In this document: positions 45,352-54,656 of the stretch, one piece after another
Numbering within the stretch: position 1 is the stretch's first letter
How the letters are laid out: each line of letters opens with the position of its first letter
Assembly: GCA_049671305.1 (NCBI GenBank)
Contig: JBATUR010000039.1
Coordinates: 62,001 to 126,000 of the forward strand
Direction: 5' to 3'
Source of the DNA: CADCTM01 sp049671305
GTDB taxonomy: Bacteria; Cyanobacteriota; Cyanobacteriia; Cyanobacteriales; Coleofasciculaceae
Length of the DNA stretch: 64,000 nt
Program-made: the position numbers and the translations under genes
Notes under the pieces: model-generated
What the model saw: the letters and a program-made list of their open reading frames with translations, nothing else
Told to the model about the DNA's origin: nothing
Database searches by the model: none

Positions 45352-46728
45352 TTACTCACTCGCCACTTCTACCGGAATAGCAGATTCGTCGGTAGGAACG
45401 GATTTACCAAAAGCAATACGCAGAAATGGAGGAGCCAGAAATGTCGTCAAAATCACCATGATAATAATCGACACCTCCAAAGGCTTATCCAAAACACCAC
45501 TCGCCGAACCGATACCGGCAAACACCAGCCCCACTTCACCGCGAGGAATCATGCCCACACCGATCGCCCAGCGATTAATACCTGGTTGCCCAAATACTGC
45601 CCAGCCTGTCACCAGTTTGCCAACAATTGCCACGGCTACTAAAAAGACAGCAATCAACAGTCCCGCACGATTCTCTGGCACCGCTGGATTCAACACACGC
45701 AAATCAGCTCTTGCTCCTACTGTGACGAAAAAGATCGGCACCAATAAATCAGCGATCGGCTTAATCAATTCATCCAACTCATTACGGGCATCTGTTTCAT
45801 CTAACACCAAGCCTGCGGCAAAGGCACCCAAAATTGCTTCTAGATGAATTGCATTGCCTAAAAAAGCCATGAAAAAGGCAAAGACAAAAGCCGGAGTAAC
45901 AATATTGCCACGAGTTTTCAGCTTATCGACGATCGCTACAAAGCTTTTATTAAAAATCCCGCCTAGGGCAATTGAGCCAAACAAAAACGCCGTGGCGCTG
46001 ACAATCAAATAAATGACATTGACTACATCAATTTCACCGGTTTTGGCTAAACTCGCCACCACAGCCAAAACAATAATCCCCAATACATCATCAATCACTG
46101 CTGCGCCAACAATGATTTGACCTTCTCTAGACTTGAGTTGACCTAACTCAGACAAGACTTTGGAGGTAATACCAATACTAGTTGCCGTTAAGGCGGCGCC
46201 TGCGAAAATAGCCGGAATTGCTGCCACATTAAAGAGCATCATCAACCCCGCCGTACCTGCCGCAAAAGGTACCACAACCCCAACAAAGGCAGCAACCGTG
46301 GCTTGAATTCCCACTTCCTTGAGTTGCCGCAAGTCGGACTCTAGACCAATTTCAAACAAAAGAATAATTACACCAATTTCAGCTAAAACTGAAATCACTT
46401 CACTTTGCGACTCAAAAATCCGAGCCACTGCCTCCGGCGTCAGTTGATTTAACCCTTGTAGCGTCGTCATGATCACCGAGTCCGAGGCTGACAGCCCGCC
46501 TTCGGGAAAAATCACAAAATGTAACGCCGAAACTCCGATAATCACTCCAGCGACTAATTCTCCCAACACGGGAGGCAAATTTAATTTCTTGGCGAGTTCG
46601 GCGCCCACTTTACTTGCTAAATAAATCACCACCAACGATAGCAAGACACCCGACAGAATGATCGGTGAATCTTCGGCTACAGCGCTTGCCAAGAATGGCA
46701 TTGGTGGCAGTAGGTTTTGCAAAATCAT
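45352..46728 (-). CDS. nhaS3: NhaS3-type Na+/H+ antiporter (CPA2 family)
   Basis: 458 residues with 12-13 hydrophobic helices. LPPVLGELVAGVIIGVSALH and GAAVIDDVLGIIVLAVVA hold the membrane-embedded Asp pair (here IDDVLG) that exchanges Na+ and H+. IPRGEVGLVFAGIGSA near the end is typical of CPA2. The C-terminus is short, without a KTN domain. It lies between bicA and a second SulP transporter on one strand, where it could restore the Na+ gradient that BicA uses. Confidence 0.85.
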   Translation of the reverse strand: MILQNLLPPMPFLASAVAEDSPIILSGVLLSLVVIYLASKVGAELAKKLNLPPVLGELVAGVIIGVSALHFVIFPEGGLSASDSVIMTTLQGLNQLTPEAVARIFESQSEVISVLAEIGVIILLFEIGLESDLRQLKEVGIQATVAAFVGVVVPFAAGTAGLMMLFNVAAIPAIFAGAALTATSIGITSKVLSELGQLKSREGQIIVGAAVIDDVLGIIVLAVVASLAKTGEIDVVNVIYLIVSATAFLFGSIALGGIFNKSFVAIVDKLKTRGNIVTPAFVFAFFMAFLGNAIHLEAILGAFAAGLVLDETDARNELDELIKPIADLLVPIFFVTVGARADLRVLNPAVPENRAGLLIAVFLVAVAIVGKLVTGWAVFGQPGINRWAIGVGMIPRGEVGLVFAGIGSASGVLDKPLEVSIIIMVILTTFLAPPFLRIAFGKSVPTDESAIPVEVASE

Positions 46729-46844
46729 AAGGATAATATGCTGATTAAGGACATGAAAGGATATGAGAAGCTTATGCCCCTGTTAAGTACGAAAAAGGCA
46801 ACCAATCGAATACAAAAGGTGCTTGAGCTGGTTGCGAGAGTCAA

Positions 46845-48518
46845 TCAAATAATGACTGATGTTGATGTCCCTTTAAGATAAACCTGATCAACAGCTTTTT
46901 GCAGAGCTGTAGTGCGATCGCTCAACAAATGTTCTGGCTGGATCAGCTCAAACAGACCCAAATTCTGCAAGCGGCTTAGTATTTTCTCGCTTGCCCCGAC
47001 CACGTAAATCTGTAACCCTTTATCGTGGGCATCTCTAATTACGTTTTCGATTGCCAATGAGGCTGTCACGCCCATAGAAGGCACCTCAGTTAAGTCTACG
47101 ACTAATGCATCCGCTTCTTTCATCGCATTGTGTTCGCGGGAGATTGCCTTGGACAAACCAAAAATCATCGGTCCACTTAAGCTAAACAATAAAACCCGTC
47201 CTTGCCCCTTGTCTAAAAGCAGCTTTTGCTCGTTACTTAGCAAGACATCATCATCTGTATCGGAAATCAATTTAACATCAGAAGCTCGTATGGCGCTCAA
47301 GCGCTCAATGGTGAGGATATTGGCGATAAACACACCCACACCCACAGCTACAATCAAATCCACAAACACCGTCAAAAAGAGAACCCCGTACATAATCAGG
47401 GAACCCTTGACAGAAACCTTGTGCGATCGCTTCAAGAAACTCCAGTCAAGAATATCAAGCCCCACCTTGAGCGCAATTCCTGCCAGTACTGCCATTGGAA
47501 TTGGTTCAGTCAGTTTTGCCGCCCCTAATACGACAACCAGCAGCACCAACGCCCTAGTTAAACCAGAGAGTGCCGAAGAAGCACCCGTTTGGATATTTAC
47601 CACCGTTCCCATAGTTGCGCCCGCACCGGGTAAACCACCGAACACTCCCGAAACGATATTGCCAATTCCTTGACCAATCAATTCCTGATTCGAGTCATGC
47701 TCTGTCCGGGTTAAGCTATCTGCCACCACTGCTGTCAGCAAGCTATCAATACAACCCAGCATCCCCAGCATTGCACCATTCACCAGCATCACCGTCAGTT
47801 GACTGGGGCTAAAGGTTGGCATATAGATAGGTGGTAGTCCGATTTCAATTTCACCAATCCGACGAATATCTGCATCTTGGAAAATCGTCAGAGAAATCAC
47901 TGTACCGAGGATTAGCGCCACCAACTGCGGCGGCACGATTTTTTTGACCCGCTCCGGCATAAAGAAAATAATTGCCAAAGTCAAAGCCCCCAAAATCGCT
48001 TCTGGCGGATTGAGATTGGCAATCAAATCTGGAATTGCCAGGAAAGTTGCTAATACACCGCCCTTCGGCGCTTCCTGCCCCAAAAACGGTGCGATTTGCA
48101 GAATCACCAAAATCACCCCAATTCCTGACATAAAGCCGGAAATGACGCTATAGGGCATCAGGGTGACATACTTGCCTAACTTAAAAATCCCAAAGATAAT
48201 CTGGAATAGCCCCGCTAACATGACAACGGTAAATGCCATTGCCATACCATTTTCAGGATTACTTGCTACTAAAGTAGCCACGATCGTCGTCATCACAACG
48301 GTCATCGGTCCTGTCGGCTCGGAAATCAGGGTTGGGGTACCACCAAATAATGCTGCAAAAAAGCCGACACAAACCGCCCCATATAGTCCTCCCAGGGGAC
48401 CCACTCCCGAAGCAACTCCGAAAGCTAGAGCCAGGGGTAAGGAGATGATCGCGGCTGTGACACCACCAAAGATGTCACCTCGAAGGTTATTAAAACGAAT
48501 CTGATTAGTAATTGGCAT
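46845..48518 (-). CDS. bicA: BicA-type Na+-dependent bicarbonate transporter
   Basis: 557 residues of the SulP family. The start MPITNQIRFNNLRGDIFGG and the segments LISEPTGPMTVVMTTIVATL and RTEHDSNQELIGQGIGNIVS match cyanobacterial BicA closely. The C-terminal STAS domain (about 435-545) includes VDLTEVPSMGVTASLAIENV. BicA is a low-affinity, high-flux bicarbonate/Na+ symporter of the carbon-concentrating mechanism. It is the first of a three-gene minus-strand run with the antiporter and the second SulP gene. Confidence 0.93.
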   Translation of the reverse strand: MPITNQIRFNNLRGDIFGGVTAAIISLPLALAFGVASGVGPLGGLYGAVCVGFFAALFGGTPTLISEPTGPMTVVMTTIVATLVASNPENGMAMAFTVVMLAGLFQIIFGIFKLGKYVTLMPYSVISGFMSGIGVILVILQIAPFLGQEAPKGGVLATFLAIPDLIANLNPPEAILGALTLAIIFFMPERVKKIVPPQLVALILGTVISLTIFQDADIRRIGEIEIGLPPIYMPTFSPSQLTVMLVNGAMLGMLGCIDSLLTAVVADSLTRTEHDSNQELIGQGIGNIVSGVFGGLPGAGATMGTVVNIQTGASSALSGLTRALVLLVVVLGAAKLTEPIPMAVLAGIALKVGLDILDWSFLKRSHKVSVKGSLIMYGVLFLTVFVDLIVAVGVGVFIANILTIERLSAIRASDVKLISDTDDDVLLSNEQKLLLDKGQGRVLLFSLSGPMIFGLSKAISREHNAMKEADALVVDLTEVPSMGVTASLAIENVIRDAHDKGLQIYVVGASEKILSRLQNLGLFELIQPEHLLSDRTTALQKAVDQVYLKGTSTSVII

Positions 48519-48739
48519 ATTAAGAATGCAAAAAAGAACTAAGGCAACCTGACCTCAAATCATCCGAGGTTGATGGTTTAATTATTCCTGGAATTGAAGA
48601 TCGTGCCTTTATAAAAGCTCTAAAACAGTTTACTCAGTCTATTCTGCTATGGGATTCAAGCTCGGACAATAAGATCATTAGATCAAGTTGATACTATTTA
48701 ACTCTACGTGAATGAGTGACATTATTGACTTTTTACTCC

Positions 48740-49141
48740 AGACTAAAATAGTTTTTTGATCTGTGATTGACCGCCGTCCAAATTGATCGCTGATTATCCT
48801 TGTTGCCCACGAAGGTTTGCCACTCATCTCAGCATCGGTGACTTCTGTAATTTCTTCAGATTCTTTCCCATCTCTTTTGTTGGTGTCCTGCTGCTCGCAT
48901 CCAAGGCATCACTGTTGTATGGTGAATGTCTGTGACTCGTTCGATACCGCGCAGTCCCATGCCGTTAAAATACATCTTGATGCACAATTAGGGCGTCCTC
49001 TCTCGTAGCGCACTGCGGACTATAGGATGCGAGAAATGGGCGATCGCATGGTTGTTGAGTCTGTCAAAACAGTAGCATTGTCTGCCACAACCATGCCCGT
49101 TTTTAGCAGTCCCATCTGGAATTACATTCAGGACATTTCAT
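48740..49141 (-). pseudogene. Decayed IS1-family transposase remnant
   Basis: Read on the minus strand, the frames give MKCPECNSRWDC at 49141, then (in other frames) CKNGHGCGRQCYCF, YFNGMGLRGIERVTDIHHTT, VMPWMRAAG and, further on, TFVGNKDNQRSIWTAVNH. This is the order zinc finger, helix-turn-helix, catalytic start of IS1 transposases. Several frameshifts and stops break it. No intact inverted ends were found by eye. Confidence 0.75.
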
Positions 49142-49455
49142 TTATGCCCAATTTAGCATTACTCTTTCAGCAACGCCCTTCTGCTACCCAGTTCCTTTTC
49201 TACTTCCCCTGATCGGCTTTTTTATTCAGATTGAGGTTTTGACACTGGCTTTTTGCTGATGTTAAGTAGGTTGATTTATTTTTGCTTATTTAAACTACTA
49301 ACTTTTACCTTTCAAGTACTCCCATATACTCCCAAATTCTTTCTCTCAATGTTACGGTATTTGTCACTAAAGCGTAGTCCATTCAACAGCCGCGCCACTC
49401 ATAGCCAATGACTTCTTCTCTGGCATCAACGTCTTGCAGACACGAAACATGGTCA
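49142..49455. other. Intergenic region
   Basis: 314 bp between the IS1 remnant and the sbtB terminator. I see nothing in it beyond AT-rich sequence. Confidence 0.4.
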
Positions 49456-49488
49456 CCAAAAAGCCGGGGTTATGCCCCGGCTTTTTGG
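49456..49488 (-). terminator. Intrinsic terminator of sbtB
   Basis: CCAAAAAGCCGGGG (49456-49469) pairs perfectly with CCCCGGCTTTTTGG (49475-49488) around a 5-base loop, ending in T5 on either strand. It works for the minus-strand sbtA-sbtB transcript. Confidence 0.92.
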
Positions 49489-49505
49489 ATCTGCGTTGTC
49501 TCAAT

Positions 49506-49838
49506 TCAACAGCCTTCTGGCCCACAGAACTTGTGCGCGCTCAGTACCTCCGCCTCACAGATATAAATGATGCCTGCATAGTCGTCGAAAAACTGCGTTG
49601 TGACCTCATTTGAAATCTTCATAGCCATATCCCGAGTGTCGGTGAGCACCTCGATTTTTACATTCGAGTAGGTGTCAGAAACGGTGGGATGTCCCGACGA
49701 TCGCACGTTGCGACTGCCTTTACCGCCAGCGTCCACCGCCGTATAGCCGGTCGCCCCGGCTTCGTCGATGATCTTGCCGATCTTTTTGAGCAGCACCTTT
49801 TCTGTGACGATGACGAGCTTGTTGGCTGGCTTTGCCAT
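49506..49838 (-). CDS. sbtB: SbtB, PII-like regulator of bicarbonate transport
   Basis: 110 residues of the PII superfamily. KLVIVTEKVLLKKIGKIIDEAG opens it, the T-loop region is GGKGSRNVRSSGHPT, and the C-terminus CGPEGC (105-110) is the redox-active R-loop known from cyanobacterial SbtB. SbtB binds adenine nucleotides and controls SbtA. GAGG lies 8 bases before the ATG. It follows sbtA by 139 bp on the same strand. Base composition is GC-rich compared with most neighbours. Confidence 0.95.
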   Translation of the reverse strand: MAKPANKLVIVTEKVLLKKIGKIIDEAGATGYTAVDAGGKGSRNVRSSGHPTVSDTYSNVKIEVLTDTRDMAMKISNEVTTQFFDDYAGIIYICEAEVLSAHKFCGPEGC

Positions 49839-49977
49839 GTGGGTTACCTCTTGATGTATGTATTCATTAAACTACATAAAAACTCAGGAAATCTGCAGCA
49901 CCGCGTTATCGCGCTGATCTAGCCGCCGCATTAATCGCCGGACTAGGGGAACACCGGCAGATCCGACCCGTCTGGGA

Positions 49978-50988
49978 TTAGCCGCCACGGCTCAATAGCG
50001 CCTGGGCAAGCCCGATGTAGATCGGTATTCCCAAGGCAATCGCAACCGGCGTGCCGACGGCTGTGGACGCGCCGATGTAGGCGGAGGGATTTGCCGACGG
50101 GATACCGGCTCGTAAAGTGGGTGGTCCTGAGATGTCTGAACTAGAGGCGGCGATGACAGCCAGAATCACGACGCCGCCAGCGCTGAATCCTGTGGTGACG
50201 TGGGCAATCCAGCCAAGACCAAAGGCGATGAGTCCATGCAGCAGCGGTGCCACAAAGGCATATACGGCGAACCACTGGGCAACCTTGCGTAGCTCGGCAA
50301 CTCTTGCGGCAGCCTCCATACCCATGATCAGCATCAGTACTGAAAGGAAGCCTCGGAAGAGGGGATCGTAGAAGGTCTTATAGACACTTGCCGGCTGGGT
50401 TAGCAGACCTAGAGCAAGACCGAGCAACAGTGCCGTTAGGGCAGAACCCTGGAGGCTTTCCTTGACGATGGGCCAGATCTCGACCCGCTTGCTGGTACCG
50501 CGCTGCTTGCCAGTATGAATGCTGGCTAAGACGATCGCAGTCACGAGGGCTGGGATGTCCATAAAAGGATAGAGTGCAGCAGCCCAGGGCTCGTATGTGA
50601 TCTTTTGCGTTTCCAGTAGCGTTAGGGCGGCGGCGAGGGTAGAGCCACTCACGGCACCAAACAAGCCCGCAGTGGCAATGCCATCCTCGGTTTTGACGTT
50701 CGGCAGCATGCACAACGTGTAGCGCCCGATGAACACGATCAGAATCCCTATTAGCACGGCAAACGCCGCAGGCAACAGTATCTCCGCCAGATTGGAGTCG
50801 CGGATCGCCTGACCACCGGTCAAGCCGACTTTCATGAGCAGCATGAAGACGATAAACGTATAAACCGGATCTGGAATTGATAGTTGGCTACCGAGGGAGG
50901 CAACTATCATGCCACCAATCAGAAAACCGAGTGTCGGGGACTGTAATTGCGACACGAATTTCTCGAAGAATTCGGACAAAAATTCCAC
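49978..50988 (-). CDS. sbtA: SbtA, Na+-dependent high-affinity bicarbonate transporter
   Basis: 336 residues with about ten hydrophobic helices. FLSEFFEKFVSQLQSPTLGF opens the protein, and GLFGAVSGSTLAAALTLLE and ASSSDISGPPTLRAGIPSAN are family hallmarks. It is a little shorter than the about 370 residues of the best-known cyanobacterial SbtA, lacking much of the central cytoplasmic loop. The start is GTG with AAGGAG upstream. GC content and codon use are clearly higher than in bicA next door, suggesting a separate origin. Confidence 0.93.
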   Translation of the reverse strand: MEFLSEFFEKFVSQLQSPTLGFLIGGMIVASLGSQLSIPDPVYTFIVFMLLMKVGLTGGQAIRDSNLAEILLPAAFAVLIGILIVFIGRYTLCMLPNVKTEDGIATAGLFGAVSGSTLAAALTLLETQKITYEPWAAALYPFMDIPALVTAIVLASIHTGKQRGTSKRVEIWPIVKESLQGSALTALLLGLALGLLTQPASVYKTFYDPLFRGFLSVLMLIMGMEAAARVAELRKVAQWFAVYAFVAPLLHGLIAFGLGWIAHVTTGFSAGGVVILAVIAASSSDISGPPTLRAGIPSANPSAYIGASTAVGTPVAIALGIPIYIGLAQALLSRGG

Positions 50989-51419
50989 TTTGTAATTTCT
51001 CCTTGATTCAGAATTTAGAGGTCAGGACGGCAGGCAAGCGTAGCCTCGAATCCTAGGTGGGTCAACCCGCCACTCCATTACATCTGCATCCCAGTGCGTC
51101 GTGTGCTGGAAGATAAGGTTTGGTTCTGATGATCGCAAATGATCGCGCCAATCAGTGGTGATTCGTTAGACATCTCCAGAAGGAGGGAGCAGGAAACAAA
51201 ACTAAATAATTGATGATTTCTTTATAAGAATTGATTTCATCTTTTATGGGGGATGTCTATTGGCAATGGTTTGTTACTACCATAGTTTACCAGCAATTGG
51301 CTCTTACTGTAGTTTAGACAAAAAAAAATTATCAGAAAACAATTCAGCAAGTAAACAAGAGCTTAAATCGAAAACATCTGACTAAAAATAGGAATTAAGC
51401 GGCTCTCTTTTTGCGATAT
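50989..51419. other. Intergenic region upstream of sbtA
   Basis: About 430 bp, holding the sbtA ribosome site AAGGAG (about 51000-51005) and presumably its promoter. No regulator site can be named with confidence. Confidence 0.4.
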
Positions 51420-51497
51420 GATAAGTCTTTCTTAGTGATATGATAAGTCTTTCTAAGCGATAGGATAAGTCTTCCTTAGTGATAGGATAAGTCTTTC
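51420..51497. repeat. 22-bp tandem repeat, about 3.5 copies
   Basis: Units start at 51420, 51442, 51464 and 51486 and read GATAAGTCTTTCTTAGTGAT with a few changes; the fourth copy is partial. The period is exactly 22 bp, about two helical turns, so the same face would be presented to a binding protein. It could also be simple slippage. Confidence 0.8.
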
Positions 51498-51550
51498 TTT
51501 TGACTCTTTTATGATCTTTTTTCCAACCAGGGGATTTTCCACTTGGTATT

Positions 51551-51945
51551 TTATGGTTCACTTGCTTTGAAGTCATTAGTGGAGCAATCAGCATCCGATG
51601 GATTACTCCTAGGAATCTGTGTGTCATCAATATGCTTCAAGCCCCAAGCAGTTATTACTCTCAAAACAGGACGCAAGCTTTTTCCCTCCTCGGTAAGTTG
51701 ATAGTTCATAAGGGCGGGAATGGTTACTCTCCAGGCTGCTTCTCCACTAAACCTAATTCTTCAAGCCAATTGAGGCGGTTTGCCAAGATATTGGTCGAGA
51801 TTCCTTCAGGGGATTCTAAAAACTCTTTCTCAGCGTTGCTTGCCGAAGAACATCATGTCTCGGATGACAAGTAACGAGAGAGCGATCGCCAATCCAATAA
51901 GAGAGTACAAGCGACAGGGCAGGGAGAGCGTCTTGGTTGGTGCAT
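51551..51945 (-). pseudogene. HxlR-family transcription regulator, frameshifted
   Basis: On the minus strand, MHQPRRSPCPVACTL (from 51945), then in a second frame LLVIRDMMFFGKQR, in a third EFLESPEGISTNILANRLNW and LEELGLVEK, and then WRVTIPALMNYQLTEEGKSL to LRPVLRVITAWGLKHIDD. This is the full HxlR winged-helix order with at least three frameshifts. It is therefore inactive. Confidence 0.75.
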
Positions 51946-51966
51946 GGTTATTATGATCAGCTATAA

Positions 51967-52128
51967 GTCGCTTGCATTTTACAAGCTAGGGCTGCTAATG
52001 CAGAGATCTCTATCAATAACAGAGTAGCTGCTCTCGGTGAACAAGTTGGTATTTTTGTTAATTTACAGAACAACAAGCCGATCCGTATGCCGGAAAGATT
52101 GAAGCATAAGTATCAAGAGTTTGTATAG
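51967..52128 (+). pseudogene. Possible C-terminal remnant of a thioesterase-like protein
   Basis: An open stretch reading SINNRVAALGEQVGIFVNL and KPIRMPERLKHKY to a TAG at 52126-52128. The GIFV-x-L...P-x-RMPE pattern resembles the end of hotdog acyl-CoA thioesterases. There is no start, and the N-terminus is missing, with the HxlR remnant immediately upstream. The assignment is tentative. Confidence 0.4.
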
Positions 52129-52260
52129 TAAGCAGTAAACAACCCGGTTGGAGCTTTCAAAGAGGCTGCAAAGGATACTTGCAACCACTAAACAGGACTG
52201 TTGAAACCTTGAGCACAGACGAGAGAATCTAAGTCAAAATTCAATGTGCCGTTAATTACC

Positions 52261-52935
52261 TCAAAGTCGTAACAAAGTCACCGCGATACAACCCGAAAAG
52301 CAGACATCAACATCAGTACCAGGAGTGCGATCGCGTTTTGCATATTCCCCCTCATAATAATAATCATCACCTTCGACGCGATAATTAACCGGCAAAGGCT
52401 TGGTACTCGGTTCACAAAATACCACTTCTGGATCAGCCGCACCAGGTTCTAAATGCGGTAAATTTACATTCCAAAAGCTTCCTGGTTCAATTTGACGAGT
52501 CATCAAATCTGCCAAAACCTTCGCCGTACAACGTGCCGCCACATCCCAATCAACAATTAATGGTCGCCTAATCCAGTGAGAAACGGCAATCCCAGGAATA
52601 CCATGCATCGCTGCTTCTCTTACCGCCGCCACCGTACCAGAAATATAAACATCAACCCCCAGATTGCCGCCTGCATTGATGCCAGACAGCACCCAAGTCG
52701 TTTTAGGGCAAATTTGAGTTAAGGCAATGCGCGTACAGTCTGCGGGCGTTCCACCTACGGCATATTCAGTTTTTGAGCGACATAGCAGGGGAATTGCACG
52801 AGTTGTGGTAACTTGATGACCGCAGCCAGACTGATGATCTTTTGGGGCAACAATAATGCCTTGATAATTTACCGCTTTGTGAAGCGCCCGAATACCTGGG
52901 GCGTCTATGCCGTCGTCGTTGGTGAGGATAATCAT
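52261..52935 (-). CDS. surE: 5'-nucleotidase SurE
   Basis: 224 residues. MIILTNDDGIDAPGIRAL carries the Asp-Asp metal site; SGINAGGNLGVDVYISGTVA is the second conserved part, with Asn as a metal ligand. SurE dephosphorylates nucleoside monophosphates and is linked to stress survival. It is a little shorter than many SurE proteins but complete, and monocistronic. Confidence 0.93.
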   Translation of the reverse strand: MIILTNDDGIDAPGIRALHKAVNYQGIIVAPKDHQSGCGHQVTTTRAIPLLCRSKTEYAVGGTPADCTRIALTQICPKTTWVLSGINAGGNLGVDVYISGTVAAVREAAMHGIPGIAVSHWIRRPLIVDWDVAARCTAKVLADLMTRQIEPGSFWNVNLPHLEPGAADPEVVFCEPSTKPLPVNYRVEGDDYYYEGEYAKRDRTPGTDVDVCFSGCIAVTLLRL

Positions 52936-53210
52936 AAAATTTGCAGCGAAACTACCGATAACAATGAGTTTCCAGCATATCTGAAACCAGAGAACAAGAA
53001 AGTGCGATTAGGGTCATCTTTTCTCCAAGATGTTGCGGCATAATAAAACTCCTGTCTGAATTATTAAGCATATGTCAGTTCATCGTTCAACAATCCATAA
53101 ACTAGATTTTACCTACTATTTTGCATCTGAATTGATGCCCAGCCAGTTTTTCTGCTCTAACTATTTCAGCTCAATTCATAATTGATGAATACCTTTGATC
53201 TTAGGCTTAA

Positions 53211-54656
53211 CTAAAGATTATCGGTAGCTGGTTGCAGACGATATTGTTCGCGAACACTTCTTAATAACTTAGTTTTTGAACCATTGGGTTCTAATACTTC
53301 CCTCACGAGCCAAAGTTCACCCTCATGCTTAAGGTTGATGGCTCGACGAATTTCTTTCACTTCATTACGAGAAATACCTAGCTTATCAGCCATACGGTTA
53401 TGAAGATGCAATTCTGACCACTCAATTTTGTCATCAGCAATGGCAATCTCCCAAGCTGCACACAACATTAGGCGATGTTTTAACCGCTCCTTATCACTTT
53501 GGTTACAAGTTTTTTCCCGATGTTCATTATCGAAAAGCATACTTGTTTGTAGAATTTCATCAAAAGTTTTACCTTGTTCTATAGCTTTCCAAACTAGAGA
53601 TTGCTCTTCCTTTCTGATACCGGAGGTAGTTATCAACCTATCTACGGTATCTTTCTCCTGTTCAGCTAGTTCACCGTCTATCCAAGCCATTGGTAACGCA
53701 GCAATAATAATCTCTGATAAAAACTTACTCATCTTAGCTGCTTGTTCTTTATTACTCCAGTTAGTCAAACCGCTGTAAATTCCAACAGTTGCTAATACTC
53801 CCAGTCCAACAGGAGCAGCAACGGTTAATAATGTGTATGCTGATGCACTAACAGCAACACCCGTTGATACTCCAAAAAAGCCTTGAATACCTGTCCAAAA
53901 ACTAGCTTGTACAAATACTGATGAAGCAACTGTTGAAGTTCCAATGCCAGCTAACGTCCCTATTGTTGCACCTGTACCAAAAGAAAATGCATCTTTTGTC
54001 CAATCCTCCTTTTGATTTTGCTTTAATAAATCTGAGCTTAGACTTTGATACTCTGTAGCTGAGGCTTTACTTACATATATATTCAATCCCTCTAATTCAT
54101 GATCTAGATAATTATGAAAAGATTTATCACTAAAGTTAATACCCGTCTTATTGCCTTGTTCATAAACTTTCTGAGTAGCCTCAGTAATAGTATTGGTAAG
54201 TTTTTGCCATGATTTACCAAAAATATCTTTCAAACTTTTAATATCAGCTTCAATTTCATTTATTCCAGCAAAACCTTTTTTTTGTAGTTGCTTAAGATAA
54301 TAACCTTCGTTCATAGCGAAAATCGTATCTAAGCTTACCAGCGCCACCACAAGAGCAATAGCACCTGCGATGGGACTGGTAACAGCACCAATTAATGGTA
54401 CACCCGTAAAAGGTATAAGAGAATAAGCCATAAACGTCAAAATACTGCCAATTACCAGGAGTCCTCCGGTAATAATCTGGCACTCTTTGGCAGATGAATC
54501 AATATCAGAATATAAAATTTTCATGAGGCGAATATATGAAGGAATTTTAGGGATGCGAGTTAAGGTGAAGTTCATAACAGCAGCCAAAACAGGAACTAAA
54601 AGAGTGAAAATGGTGCTGATGATAGGCAAAACAAACTGAATTACAAACAATGGCAT
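53211..54656 (-). CDS. TerB-like membrane protein, hypothetical
   Basis: 481 residues. Several hydrophobic helices (residues about 1-30 and 65-110, and a Gly/Ala/Thr-rich stretch about 225-310, SFGTGATIGTLAGIGTSTVA) surround a charged helical part. Residues about 345-440 look like a TerB-type all-helical domain (MAWIDGELAEQEKDTVDRLI, IADDKIEWSEL). TerB domains occur in tellurite-resistance and membrane-linked stress or defence systems. No partner gene of such a system is adjacent. The function is unknown. Confidence 0.7.
   Translation of the reverse strand: MPLFVIQFVLPIISTIFTLLVPVLAAVMNFTLTRIPKIPSYIRLMKILYSDIDSSAKECQIITGGLLVIGSILTFMAYSLIPFTGVPLIGAVTSPIAGAIALVVALVSLDTIFAMNEGYYLKQLQKKGFAGINEIEADIKSLKDIFGKSWQKLTNTITEATQKVYEQGNKTGINFSDKSFHNYLDHELEGLNIYVSKASATEYQSLSSDLLKQNQKEDWTKDAFSFGTGATIGTLAGIGTSTVASSVFVQASFWTGIQGFFGVSTGVAVSASAYTLLTVAAPVGLGVLATVGIYSGLTNWSNKEQAAKMSKFLSEIIIAALPMAWIDGELAEQEKDTVDRLITTSGIRKEEQSLVWKAIEQGKTFDEILQTSMLFDNEHREKTCNQSDKERLKHRLMLCAAWEIAIADDKIEWSELHLHNRMADKLGISRNEVKEIRRAINLKHEGELWLVREVLEPNGSKTKLLRSVREQYRLQPATDNL

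Noticed and set aside
52813..53043. 77-codon plus-strand ORF overlapping the surE start
   Set aside because: It is mostly antisense to surE, and its unique part has no recognisable domain.
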